Shown here one piece after another: positions 17,496-25,304 of a stretch of DNA of 43,901 nucleotides. This DNA comes from Corallococcus sicarius. Lineage in GTDB: Bacteria > Myxococcota > Myxococcia > Myxococcales > Myxococcaceae. Below the pieces are notes generated by a model. The model ran no database searches. It was not told the DNA's origin and saw only the letters and a list, made by a program, of their open reading frames with translations. Position numbers and translations under genes: made by a program. Each line of letters opens with the position of its first letter. Position 1 is the first letter of the stretch. The stretch is taken from the NCBI RefSeq assembly GCF_003611735.1, contig NZ_RAWG01000043.1, positions 1-43,901 of the forward strand, read 5' to 3'.

Positions 17496-20381
17496 ATGGT
17501 CTGCACCCCGCAAGTGGGCACGAGCAAGAACCGGTGGCGCGCACGAGCCGGTCTGCTGTGCGCCGCCTTGGCGTTGTTCGTCTCAGCCCGTGCCGCTGCG
17601 CAGGCGCCCTCGTTCATCGAGTTCGAGAGCGCGCACGTGCGCCCGTTGGCCCTCTCTCCGGACGGGACGAAGCTGTTCGCCGTCAACACGCCGGACAACC
17701 GCCTGGAGGTCTTCAACGTCACCAGCGGGGGCCTGTCGCTCGTCGCCGAGGTGCCGGTGGGTCTGGAGCCGGTGTCGGTCGCCGCGCGCAGCAACACCGA
17801 GGTCTGGGTGGTCAACCACCTGTCGGACAGCATCAGCGTGGTGAGCGTGAGCGGCACGCCGCACGTGGTGCGCACGCTGCTCGTGGGTGACGAGCCGCGC
17901 GACATCGTGTTCGCCGGCGCCAACGGCCATGCGTTCATCTCCACCTCGCACCGCGGCCAGCAGCGCACGGATCCGTCCATCGCCTCCGTGCCCGGCGCGG
18001 GGGATCCGCAGCTCACCACGCCGGGCGTGGGCCGCGCGGACGTCTGGGTCTTCAACCCCGCGTCCCTGGGGACGACGCTGGGCGGCACGCCCGTCCGCAT
18101 CCTGACGCTCTTCGGCGACACGCCGCGGGCCCTCGCCGTCAGCCCGGACAAGAAGACGGTCTACGCGGCCATCGCCCAGTCCGGCAACCGGACGACGACC
18201 ATCAACATGGACAGCGTGTGCAACGGCTTCGGCAACGCGGGCGTGTGCCTGGTCCAGCCGGACACGTTCCCGTGGGGCAACAACCTCTTCCTGGGCGGGC
18301 TGCCCGGTCCGTCCACGAACGTCGCGGGCGCGAAGGCGCCGGAGACGGGCCTCATCGTCAAGTGGAACAGCGCCCTCAGCCGCTGGGAGGACACGCTCGG
18401 CCGCAACTGGAACAACGGCGTGCGCTTCAACCTGCCGGACAAGGACGTCTTCGCCATCGACGCGGACGGCCTGCAACAGAAGGCGTTCTACACGGGCGTG
18501 GGAACGACCGTCTTCAACCTGGCCACCAACCCGAAGACGGGCGTGGTGTACGCGACCAACAGTGACGCCAACAACCTCACCCGCTTCGAGGGCCCCGGCG
18601 TCTTCGGCGGCAGCACGGTGCAGGGCAACATCGCGAAGATGCGCATCACCGTCATCAAGGGGACGTCGGTGTCGCCGCGCCACCTGAACAAGCACATCGA
18701 CTATTCGAAGCTGGCCGGCTCCCCCGGCTTCGACCCCACGGCCAGGAACCACAGCCTCTCCACCCCCACGGAGATGGCCCTCTCGAGTGACGGCGCGAAG
18801 CTGTACGTGGCCGCGTTCAGCTCGAGCAAGGTCGGCGTCTTCGACACCGCGGCGCTGGAGGCGGACACCTTCAACCCCCGGACGGCGAGCGCCAACTACA
18901 TCCCGGTGAGCGGCGGCGGCCCCAGCGGCCTGGTGCTGGACGAGGCGCGCAACCGCCTCTACGTGATGACCCGCTTCGACAACGCGGTGAAGGTCATCGA
19001 CCTCGCCACGAAGAGCCAGGTGGCCTCGGCCGCCCTCTACAACCCAGAGCCCGCCTCCGTCGTGCAGGGCCGTCCGTTCCTCTACGACGCGAACTTCTCC
19101 TCGGCCAACGGCGAGGCCTCCTGCGCCAGCTGCCACATCTTCGGCGACAAGGACGAGCTCGCCTGGGACCTGGGCAACCCGGACGACGCGGTGACGACCA
19201 ACACCATCGACAAGCGCCTCGCGAGCGATCTGGAGATTGGCGCGTTCCGCCTGCTCACCGGCCACCCGAGTTCGGACGTCAACGGCACCGGCAAGCAGGA
19301 CTCCTTCCACCCGATGAAGGGACCCATGACGACGCAAACCCTGCGCGGCATGTCCACCTCGGGTGCCATGCATTGGCGTGGAGATCGCTCGACCGGCTTC
19401 TTCGGCGCGGGTGCGTACGACGAGGCCCTGTCGTTCAAGAACTTCGTCGTCGCCTTCCCGGGGCTGCTCGGCCGCGCGGATCAGCCCACCGAGGCGGAGA
19501 TGAGCATGTTCACCGACTTCCAGCTCCAGGTGCAGTTGCCGCCCAACCCCATCCGCAACCTGGACAACTCGCTCACCTCGACGCAGGCGGCGGGCCGCGA
19601 CTTCTACTTCGGCAGCCGCCGCGTGGACGGCCTGGCGATTGGCGCCAACACCGGCTTCAACTGCAACGGCTGCCACACCATTGACGCGTCGCAGGGCTTC
19701 TTCGGCACCGACGGTCGCTCGAGCTTCGAGGGAATCAGCCAGATCATGAAGATTCCCCACGTGCGCAACATGTACACGAAGGTCGGCATGTTCGGCTTCC
19801 CGGACAACAGCTTCTTCCAGCACCCGGACACCGGGCCCACGGGCGACCAGATCCGCGGCTTCGGCTTCACGCACGACGGCGCCGTGGACACGATATTCCG
19901 CTTCTTCAGCGCCATCGTCTTCGCCAACACCAGCATCGGTGGGCCCCTGGTGGGCTTCCGGAACGACGCGGATCGCCGAGGCGTGGAGGCCTACATGCTG
20001 GCGGTGGACTCCGACCTGGCGCCCATCGTCGGGCAGCAGGTGACGCTCACGTCGACGAACGCCTCCGCGGTGGGTCCGCGCATCGACCTGCTGCTGGCCC
20101 GTGCGAAGGCGCCATTCGTGTCGAAGGTCCTCGGCGGCGCCACGTATGAGGCCGACCTGGTGGCGAAGGCCGCCATCGGCACCCGCGTGAAGGGCTTCCT
20201 GTTCGACCGCGGGGCCGGCACGTGGAAGCCCGACGACGGCACCGCCAACATCACCACCACGGCCTTGCGCGCGCTGGCGAACACGCCAGGCCAGGAGGTG
20301 ACCTTCACCGCGGCACCTCCGGGCTCCGGCACGCGCATCGCGCTCGACCGGAACCTGGACGGCAAGCTCGACGGCCAGTAA
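17496..20381 (+). CDS. Secreted beta-propeller / di-heme cytochrome c fusion
   Basis: A 961-residue exported protein with a long signal peptide (hydrophobic GLLCAALALFVSARAAA). Residues ~50-540 are propeller blades with YVTN-like repeats (LALSPDGTKLFAVNTPDNRLEVF, ALAVSPDKKTVYAAI, MALSSDGAKLYVAAF, RNRLYVMTRFDNAVKVIDL). Two heme c attachment sites follow: CASCH at 543-547 and CNGCH at 723-727, in a di-heme peroxidase/MauG-like arrangement. The C-terminus (RIALDRNLDGKLDGQ) looks like a DxNxDG calcium loop. It probably performs periplasmic electron transfer or oxidation; the substrate is unknown. AGGAGG sits five bases before the chosen ATG. Confidence 0.85.
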   Translation: MVCTPQVGTSKNRWRARAGLLCAALALFVSARAAAQAPSFIEFESAHVRPLALSPDGTKLFAVNTPDNRLEVFNVTSGGLSLVAEVPVGLEPVSVAARSNTEVWVVNHLSDSISVVSVSGTPHVVRTLLVGDEPRDIVFAGANGHAFISTSHRGQQRTDPSIASVPGAGDPQLTTPGVGRADVWVFNPASLGTTLGGTPVRILTLFGDTPRALAVSPDKKTVYAAIAQSGNRTTTINMDSVCNGFGNAGVCLVQPDTFPWGNNLFLGGLPGPSTNVAGAKAPETGLIVKWNSALSRWEDTLGRNWNNGVRFNLPDKDVFAIDADGLQQKAFYTGVGTTVFNLATNPKTGVVYATNSDANNLTRFEGPGVFGGSTVQGNIAKMRITVIKGTSVSPRHLNKHIDYSKLAGSPGFDPTARNHSLSTPTEMALSSDGAKLYVAAFSSSKVGVFDTAALEADTFNPRTASANYIPVSGGGPSGLVLDEARNRLYVMTRFDNAVKVIDLATKSQVASAALYNPEPASVVQGRPFLYDANFSSANGEASCASCHIFGDKDELAWDLGNPDDAVTTNTIDKRLASDLEIGAFRLLTGHPSSDVNGTGKQDSFHPMKGPMTTQTLRGMSTSGAMHWRGDRSTGFFGAGAYDEALSFKNFVVAFPGLLGRADQPTEAEMSMFTDFQLQVQLPPNPIRNLDNSLTSTQAAGRDFYFGSRRVDGLAIGANTGFNCNGCHTIDASQGFFGTDGRSSFEGISQIMKIPHVRNMYTKVGMFGFPDNSFFQHPDTGPTGDQIRGFGFTHDGAVDTIFRFFSAIVFANTSIGGPLVGFRNDADRRGVEAYMLAVDSDLAPIVGQQVTLTSTNASAVGPRIDLLLARAKAPFVSKVLGGATYEADLVAKAAIGTRVKGFLFDRGAGTWKPDDGTANITTTALRALANTPGQEVTFTAAPPGSGTRIALDRNLDGKLDGQ

Positions 20382-20396
20382 CCGACCGCCGTTCGT

Positions 20397-20437
20397 GGCC
20401 CCCCTCCTCCGGCGCACCTGGGGAGGCGGGGCCTTTT
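20397..20437 (+). terminator. Intrinsic terminator after the cytochrome gene
   Basis: GGCCCC pairs with GGGGCC and, across a single bulged base, CCTCC pairs with GGAGG; the stem is followed directly by TTTT. It begins 16 bases after the stop codon, a standard Rho-independent terminator. Confidence 0.8.
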
Positions 20438-20500
20438 CGTCTCCGCGAGCCCGCTGCGACAGACGCGACAATGGGGCGGTTCGGTCTAGGGTCTGGCCCC

Positions 20501-21187
20501 ATGAACCTCGTCATCACTGGCGCCAACCGCGGCATCGGCCTTGAGCTCACCCGGCAGTCCCTCGCGCAGGGCGACACCGTGCACGCAGGCACCCGTGATC
20601 CGGCGCAGGCCCAGGAGCTCACCGCCCTCGTGGGTGACTCCGGCGGCCGGCTGCACGTGCACGCCCTCGACGTGACAAGCGACGAGAGCGTGCGCGCGTT
20701 CGCCGCCGCGCTGACGGGGCCGGTGGAGCTGCTCATCAACAACGCGGGCCTGCGCACCCGGCGCGACGACCTGGAGGACCTCTCGCTCGAGGACGCACTG
20801 CAGATGCTCCAGGTGAACGCGCTCGGCACGCTGCGGGTGACGCGCGCGGTGCTGCCGCGGCTTCGCGAGGCGCGGGGTGCGAAGATCGCGAGCCTCAGCT
20901 CGGGACTGGGCTCCATCGCGGACAACACGTCGGGCGGCGGCTATGGCTACCGGATGTCGAAAGCGGCGCTGAACATGGCCACGCGCTCGCTCGCGCAGGA
21001 CCTGCGCGGCGAGGGGATCATCTCGGTGGCCATCAGCCCCGGCTGGGTGCAGACGGACATGGGCGGCGCGAGCGCTCCGACACCGGTGTCGGAGTCGGCG
21101 GTGGGGCTGCTCGCGGTGATTGGCCGCTTGAGCCTGCAGGACAGCGGTAGCTACTTCGACTTCCGGGGCGAGCGCATCGCCTGGTGA
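20501..21187 (+). CDS. Short-chain dehydrogenase/reductase
   Basis: A 228-residue SDR with the NAD(P)-binding TGANRGIG motif at residues 6-13, an LLINNAG segment, the catalytic Ser in SLSSGLGS and the Y150-x3-K154 pair (YRMSK). PGWVQTDMGG follows the active site. It resembles the C-factor/CsgA-like SDR group in size and motif, but that group is large and the substrate cannot be named. The usual reaction is NAD(P)(H)-linked oxidation or reduction of an alcohol or carbonyl. A longer frame upstream overlaps the terminator and is rejected. Confidence 0.9.
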   Translation: MNLVITGANRGIGLELTRQSLAQGDTVHAGTRDPAQAQELTALVGDSGGRLHVHALDVTSDESVRAFAAALTGPVELLINNAGLRTRRDDLEDLSLEDALQMLQVNALGTLRVTRAVLPRLREARGAKIASLSSGLGSIADNTSGGGYGYRMSKAALNMATRSLAQDLRGEGIISVAISPGWVQTDMGGASAPTPVSESAVGLLAVIGRLSLQDSGSYFDFRGERIAW

Positions 21188-21205
21188 GCGATGCACTGCG
21201 GACCG

Positions 21206-21700
21206 CTACAGCTCCGCGTCCGCCTGCTCCTGGAAGGCGCTGTACTCGTCGCGCGTCGTGTTCTCCTCGGCCCGGGTGCCCAGCAGATGAACACTGCTGG
21301 CGAGGACCTTCTCCGCGCTTCCGGTGAACAGCACCACCTCCGGCTTCGGGGGCCGCCGGGACTGGAACACCTTGCCGCTCTGGCACAGCGCATGGACGGC
21401 GTTGGCGACGTCCCAGCGCGCGTCGGCATAGGCGTACTTCCGGAGCTGGGGCGTCTGCTCGTGCGCGTCGACGCTCTTGTAGGCGTAGAAGAGGATCCGT
21501 CCCCCGGAGTGGTTCCAGAAGTCGCCCACGGCGTCCTGGAGTCGATCGATGGACAGCTTCGCGGGACGCAGCTCCTCCGCGCTCATCTCGTCCGGGTCCT
21601 TGTCGCCGGCCCAATCGGAGTTCAGGAGGTTGTTGTCGAAGAGGAAGCCGATGAACGCCTCTGACACGTAGACGCGGGAGAATTCTCGCAGCAGGTCCAT
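21206..21700 (-). CDS. Unknown 164-residue protein, second gene of a coupled pair
   Basis: I do not recognise the family. The product is soluble-looking and mixed alpha/beta: MDLLREFSRVYVSEAFIGFL, DEMSAEELRPAKLSIDRLQDAV, ILFYAYKSVDAHEQTPQLRKYA, and an acidic end EENTTRDEYSAFQEQADAEL. There is no signal peptide. Its ATG follows the stop of the upstream gene by a single base (TGA-C-ATG), so translation is coupled. The pair could be a functional module, but nothing in the sequence identifies it. Confidence 0.7.
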   Translation of the reverse strand: MDLLREFSRVYVSEAFIGFLFDNNLLNSDWAGDKDPDEMSAEELRPAKLSIDRLQDAVGDFWNHSGGRILFYAYKSVDAHEQTPQLRKYAYADARWDVANAVHALCQSGKVFQSRRPPKPEVVLFTGSAEKVLASSVHLLGTRAEENTTRDEYSAFQEQADAEL

Positions 21701-21701
21701 G

Positions 21702-22313
21702 TCAAGAGGCCCGCAGCAGAGGAAGGGCCGCGCGAAGACGGGCGACGATGCGCGGCTCCGAGAGGTTGCCTTCGTCGTCGAACAGCGCGGCATCGAGGAC
21801 GCGGCGGCGCTCCTCGTCGTTCATGCCCCCCAGGGCCGACACCCCAGCCTCCACCCCGCCGTGAGCGGCGATGACGTTGCTCAGCGAGAGGGCCGCCTGT
21901 GCCGACAAGCGCCCCAGCGCCTCGAACGAGTGCCCCTTCTCCAGCAGACAGCGCGCGGTGAGGCTCCCCTTCACCACGCACACCTCGTTGCTGAACGAGT
22001 TGCCGTACATGTCACCGACCACCACGTCCCCCAACACGACGATCTTTCCCATCGTGAGCACGGTCCCTGCGCGCACCGAGCCGGTGACGATGAGGCTCGT
22101 ATGCGGAGGGTTGACCAGGAGCCCATCCACCTGGAGGTCTCCCAGGATGAGGCAGGACCCGTCCTGCTCGAAGTCGGGCAGGTGCACCGGCCCCCGGACG
22201 GCGGGCACTCCCTCCGGGAGCGGACCGAGGTAGTCCCCGAACTGGGCGGGGACGCTCGCATTGAGGCTCGCGGCTTCATCAGCGGACAACGGGCGCGGGG
22301 AGGGCAGGCTCAT
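21702..22313 (-). CDS. Predicted beta-helix (polymer-forming-like) protein
   Basis: A 203-residue protein. Residues ~50-125 show short hydrophobic strands at regular spacing: CLILGDLQVDGLLV, SLIVTGSVRAGTVL, KIVVLGDVVVGDM, VCVVKGSLTARCLL. This period suits a right-handed beta-helix such as in bactofilins or polymer-forming proteins, but the bactofilin core motif is not clear. Flanks are helical. It is first in a two-gene operon with the 164-residue protein and divergent from the TetR gene, 70 bases away, so it is a plausible TetR target. Confidence 0.65.
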   Translation of the reverse strand: MSLPSPRPLSADEAASLNASVPAQFGDYLGPLPEGVPAVRGPVHLPDFEQDGSCLILGDLQVDGLLVNPPHTSLIVTGSVRAGTVLTMGKIVVLGDVVVGDMYGNSFSNEVCVVKGSLTARCLLEKGHSFEALGRLSAQAALSLSNVIAAHGGVEAGVSALGGMNDEERRRVLDAALFDDEGNLSEPRIVARLRAALPLLRAS

Positions 22314-22365
22314 GGGCGAGCACCCTAGCGCCCTGCCCCCGGCCCCAGCCTCAACGAACTTGCTG

Positions 22366-22387
22366 CCATACCGACCGTACGGTATGG
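22366..22387. promoter_or_regulatory. Inverted repeat (TetR operator candidate) overlapping a start codon
   Basis: CCATACCG and CGGTATGG form an 8-bp inverted repeat around ACCGTA; the centre also contains the perfect 10-bp palindrome ACCGTACGGT. The right arm covers the ATG (22384-22386) of the TetR gene. The site lies in the 70-base gap between divergent genes, so one operator could control both. If the ATG is correct, the TetR mRNA may be leaderless or nearly so. Confidence 0.65.
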
Positions 22388-23037
22388 ACGTCCTCGTGCC
22401 ACGACCGACGAAACATCAGCCTGAGCGCGGGGATGCCAGGACCCGCCTGCTCGAGGCCGCTCGCGACACCATCCGAGAGAAGGGCTTCGCCGCGACCTCA
22501 GTCGATGAGCTGTGTCAGGCCGCCGCGGTGACGAAGGGCTCGTTCTTCCACCACTTCAAGAGCAAGGAAGCGCTGGGCGTGGCGGCCGCGGAGTATTGGG
22601 CCGAGACCACCACCGCCTTCTTCGCGGGCGCGCCCTACCATGCGCCGGACGACCCTCTTGAGCGCGTCCTGGCCTACGTGGCCTTCCGCAAGTCGATCAT
22701 CGCGGGGGACCTGGCCGAATTCACCTGTCTGGTGGGCACGATGGTGGAGGAGGTCTACGCCATCTCCCCGGCCATTCGTGAGGCCTGCGCCGCCAGCATC
22801 TTCGGCCATGCCGCGACGCTCGAAGCGGACATCAGCGCTGCCATCCGGGAGCGGGGCATCTCCAGCGACTGGACCGCGGAGAGCCTGGCGCGCCACACGC
22901 AGACGGTGATCCAAGGCGCCTTCGTGCTCGCCAAGGCCGGGAATGATCCCGCGCTCGCGCGCGAAGGCCTGGATCACCTCGACCGATACATCCGCCTCCT
23001 CTTCGGCGGCCCCAACAAGAAGAAAGCACGGTCATGA
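22384..23037 (+). CDS. TetR/AcrR-family transcriptional repressor
   Basis: A 217-residue regulator. The helix-turn-helix region is typical: ARTRLLEAARDTIREKGFAA, TSVDELCQAAAVTKGSFFHHF and KSKEALGVAA at residues ~17-65. The C-terminal ligand domain has a YVAFRKSIIAGDLAEFTCLVGTM stretch. The ATG lies inside a perfect inverted repeat, suggesting autoregulation. No Shine-Dalgarno sequence precedes it; a GTG four codons on is an alternative. The stop overlaps the next ATG by four bases, so the GFA-like gene is co-expressed and is a likely output. Confidence 0.9.
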   Translation: MDVLVPRPTKHQPERGDARTRLLEAARDTIREKGFAATSVDELCQAAAVTKGSFFHHFKSKEALGVAAAEYWAETTTAFFAGAPYHAPDDPLERVLAYVAFRKSIIAGDLAEFTCLVGTMVEEVYAISPAIREACAASIFGHAATLEADISAAIRERGISSDWTAESLARHTQTVIQGAFVLAKAGNDPALAREGLDHLDRYIRLLFGGPNKKKARS

Positions 23038-23573
23038 CACAGGCCACACCCCTCGGTTGCGTTTGCGGACAGGTCCAGCTCGCGGTGGACGGAGCGCCGA
23101 TCGTCACCGCCGAATGTCACTGCAACAGCTGCCGTGCGGCCGGCGCGAGGCTCCAGGCCCTCCCCTCGGCGCCATCGTTTCTGGAGCCCCACGGCGGGAC
23201 GCGCTTCGTCCTCTACCGCAAGGATCGCGTCCGCTTCCTCAAGGGCACCGACCTCCTCAAGGAGTTCCGCCTCACGCCCGAGGCGCCAACGCGCCGGGTC
23301 GTCGCCACCTGCTGCAACACGCCCGTCTTCCTCGAGTTCAAGAACGGCCACTGGCTCAGTCTCTATGACTGCCTCTGGCCCGCGGCAACGCGTCCCACGC
23401 CAGAGATGCGGACGATGCTCAGTGACCTTCCGGCCGGGACCCAACTCCCCGGTGATGTCCCGAGCGGCAAGCGTCACTCCCTCTCATTCTTCGCCAGGCT
23501 GCTCGGCGCGTGGATCGCGATGGGCTTCCGGGTCCCGAAGATCACCGTCGTCCACGGAGAGCTTCAGGTCTGA
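23034..23573 (+). CDS. GFA/CENP-V-like (DUF6151-type) zinc-binding protein
   Basis: A 179-residue protein with cysteine pairs placed as in the glutathione-dependent formaldehyde-activating (GFA) family: CVCGQ at residues ~9-12, CHCNSC near 28-33 and CCNTP near 97. The LKEFRLTPEAP and VVATCCNTPVF segments resemble the DUF6151 branch of that fold. GFA-type proteins bind zinc and some act on thiol adducts, but many are uncharacterised. A C-terminal hydrophobic segment (FARLLGAWIAMGF) may contact membrane. It is coupled to TetR by an ATGA overlap, so it may be repressed until a small molecule, perhaps an aldehyde, appears. Confidence 0.7.
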   Translation: MTQATPLGCVCGQVQLAVDGAPIVTAECHCNSCRAAGARLQALPSAPSFLEPHGGTRFVLYRKDRVRFLKGTDLLKEFRLTPEAPTRRVVATCCNTPVFLEFKNGHWLSLYDCLWPAATRPTPEMRTMLSDLPAGTQLPGDVPSGKRHSLSFFARLLGAWIAMGFRVPKITVVHGELQV

Positions 23574-23583
23574 GTCGAAGAAG

Positions 23584-23615
23584 CCGGCTCCCGAGCCGTG
23601 CTGCTCGGGAGCCGG
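23584..23615. terminator. Bidirectional hairpin between convergent genes
   Basis: CCGGCTCCCGAG and its exact complement CTCGGGAGCCGG form a 12-bp stem around an 8-base loop. It lies between the GFA-like gene and the converging 69-codon gene. There is no clear U-tract, so termination is inferred from position. Confidence 0.65.
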
Positions 23616-23632
23616 TGGGAGCGGCCCGGGCG

Positions 23633-23842
23633 TTACCCGAACGTGTCGCTGTTGCGCTTCTCCTCGAAGGCCTTGTTCAAGACACCCGCCACCCCGCCCA
23701 TCACCCCGGTCCCCGTCGAAGGGGGCGTGGTGCCGCCGGTGGAGGGCTCTTCCTTGCCGCGGGTGTCCGGCTCCTGCGTTGGCGTGGAGCCATTCTTGGA
23801 AGCAGTGGGGAGTGGGATGTTCTTGATGTTGATTCCCGGCAT
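23633..23842 (-). CDS. 69-residue Gly/Thr/Pro-rich protein
   Basis: A short frame with a good AGGAG 7 bases before the ATG. The sequence starts MPGINIKNIPLPTASKNG, passes through a Thr/Gly/Pro-rich disordered stretch with charged residues, and ends in a short helix GVAGVLNKAFEEKRNSDTFG. No signal peptide, cysteines or known motif. Small disordered proteins like this are often lineage-specific. It faces the GFA gene across the hairpin at 23584-23615. Confidence 0.6.
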   Translation of the reverse strand: MPGINIKNIPLPTASKNGSTPTQEPDTRGKEEPSTGGTTPPSTGTGVMGGVAGVLNKAFEEKRNSDTFG

Positions 23843-23960
23843 GGCGTTCTCCTCGTGTGTGGGACCTTCAATAGGGAGAGCGCTCAAGGCGAGGAGCCGT
23901 CCCAGGAATTTCAAATCAGAACGCCTTGACTGAACGCGCATTCAGCCACACCGTGGACCG

Positions 23961-24995
23961 GTGAAACCCCGTCCCGTCGACAATCCGCCCAACCCCTGGG
24001 CGAGCACCGCGGTGGAGTACCTGGATGAAATCCCGCCTGCCCGGCTGGAGATCTACGAGGACCACAGCCGCTCGGTGGTGGCGAAGAACGACAGCCCCGA
24101 CGTGTGCTTCTCCTGGAGCGTCAACCCGTACCGGGGCTGCCTCCACGCCTGCGCCTACTGCTACGCGCGGCCCACGCACCAGTACCTGGACTTCGGCGCG
24201 GGCACCGACTTCGAGACGCGCCTCGTCTTCAAACCCCAGGCCCCGGAGCTGCTGCGCGAGCACTTCGAGCGCCCGTCCTGGAAGGGGGAGACCGTCGTCT
24301 TCAGCGGCGTCACCGACTGCTACCAGCCCCTGGAGGCGTCGCTGCGGCTCACCCGCCAGTGCCTGGAGGTCTGCGCCGAGTACCGCAACCCCGTGGGCAT
24401 CATCACCAAGGGCGTGCTGATTGAACGCGACTTGGACGTCCTCCAGCGGCTCGCGGGCGAGGCGCGGCTGTCCGTGAGCATCAGCCTGCCCTTCCACAAC
24501 GAGGAGCTGGCGCGCGCCATGGAGCCGCTCGTCGCCACGCCGAAGCGGCGGCTGGGCACCATCCGGAAGCTCGCGGAGGCCGGCATCGACGTGGCCGTGT
24601 CCGTGGCCCCCATCATCCCGGGGCTCAACGACGAGGACATCGCGCGGGTGCTCGCGTCCGCGCGGGAGGCCGGGGCTACGCGCGCGCACTACACGCTGCT
24701 GCGGCTGCCAGGGCCCGTGCAGCAAGTCTTCGAGGAGCGCCTGCGCGCGAAGCTGCCCCTGCGCGCGGACCGGGTGCTGCACCGCATCCGCGAGACGCGC
24801 GGCGGGGAGCTCACCGACAGCCGCTTCAAGCACCGCATGCGCGGCGAGGGGCTGTACGCACAGACCATCCACCAGCTCTTCGCGACCTCGGCGCGCAAGG
24901 TGGGCATGCGCGCCTCGTCCATCACGGAGGCCGCGCCGGACACCTTCCGGCGTCCGACGCGGGCCTCCACCTCGCCCCAGCTCTCGCTCTTCTAG
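23961..24995 (+). CDS. PA0069-type radical SAM protein
   Basis: A 344-residue radical SAM protein with the [4Fe-4S] motif C60-x3-C64-x2-C67 in GCLHACAYCYARPTHQYL, the layout of the PA0069/Rv2578c group related to spore photoproduct lyase. Further family features are NPYRGC, TDCYQPLE and the C-terminal SRFKHRMRGEGLYA. The function of this group is unknown; a DNA- or nucleotide-related role has been suggested only by relation to SplB. No ATG suits the N-terminus, so GTG at 23961 is taken. It stands alone, convergent with the GlsB-like gene. Confidence 0.88.
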   Translation: MKPRPVDNPPNPWASTAVEYLDEIPPARLEIYEDHSRSVVAKNDSPDVCFSWSVNPYRGCLHACAYCYARPTHQYLDFGAGTDFETRLVFKPQAPELLREHFERPSWKGETVVFSGVTDCYQPLEASLRLTRQCLEVCAEYRNPVGIITKGVLIERDLDVLQRLAGEARLSVSISLPFHNEELARAMEPLVATPKRRLGTIRKLAEAGIDVAVSVAPIIPGLNDEDIARVLASAREAGATRAHYTLLRLPGPVQQVFEERLRAKLPLRADRVLHRIRETRGGELTDSRFKHRMRGEGLYAQTIHQLFATSARKVGMRASSITEAAPDTFRRPTRASTSPQLSLF

Positions 24996-25026
24996 GCGAA
25001 AGCCGCGGGGCGAGGGGCCCTGCCAG

Positions 25027-25275
25027 CTATTTCCGGATGGCTTGCAGGATGGACAGCAGGAGGACCGCGCCCACCGTGGCCACCAGCAGCGAGTACAGGT
25101 TGAAGCCCGTCACGCCCCGGCCCCCGAAGAAGCTGAACACCCAGCCGCCCAGCATCGCGCCCACGATGCCGGCGACGATGTTGGCGAGCATCCCCATCCG
25201 GGCATTGGTGCCCTTGATGATGCTGGCCAGCCAACCCGCGATACCACCCAACACCAGCCACGAGCAGATTCCCAT
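25027..25275 (-). CDS. GlsB/YeaQ/YmgE-family membrane protein
   Basis: An 82-residue inner-membrane protein with three hydrophobic helices (ICSWLVLGGIAGWLASII, MLANIVAGIVGAMLGGWVF, YSLLVATVGAVLLLSIL) and the family's GGIAGWLASIIKG and GIVGAMLGGW glycine motifs. Members are stress-induced in several bacteria, with no known biochemical activity. GGGAGGA is the Shine-Dalgarno sequence. It is downstream of the M13 peptidase gene on the same strand, 29 bases away, and could share its transcript. Confidence 0.9.
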   Translation of the reverse strand: MGICSWLVLGGIAGWLASIIKGTNARMGMLANIVAGIVGAMLGGWVFSFFGGRGVTGFNLYSLLVATVGAVLLLSILQAIRK

Positions 25276-25304
25276 GCCGTCCTCCCTCGAAAAAGGCCGG
25301 AGCC

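Noticed and set aside
17583..20471. 962-codon antisense frame over the cytochrome gene
   Set aside because: The plus strand encodes signal peptide, propeller and two CxxCH motifs; the antisense frame has no start signal and shadow composition.
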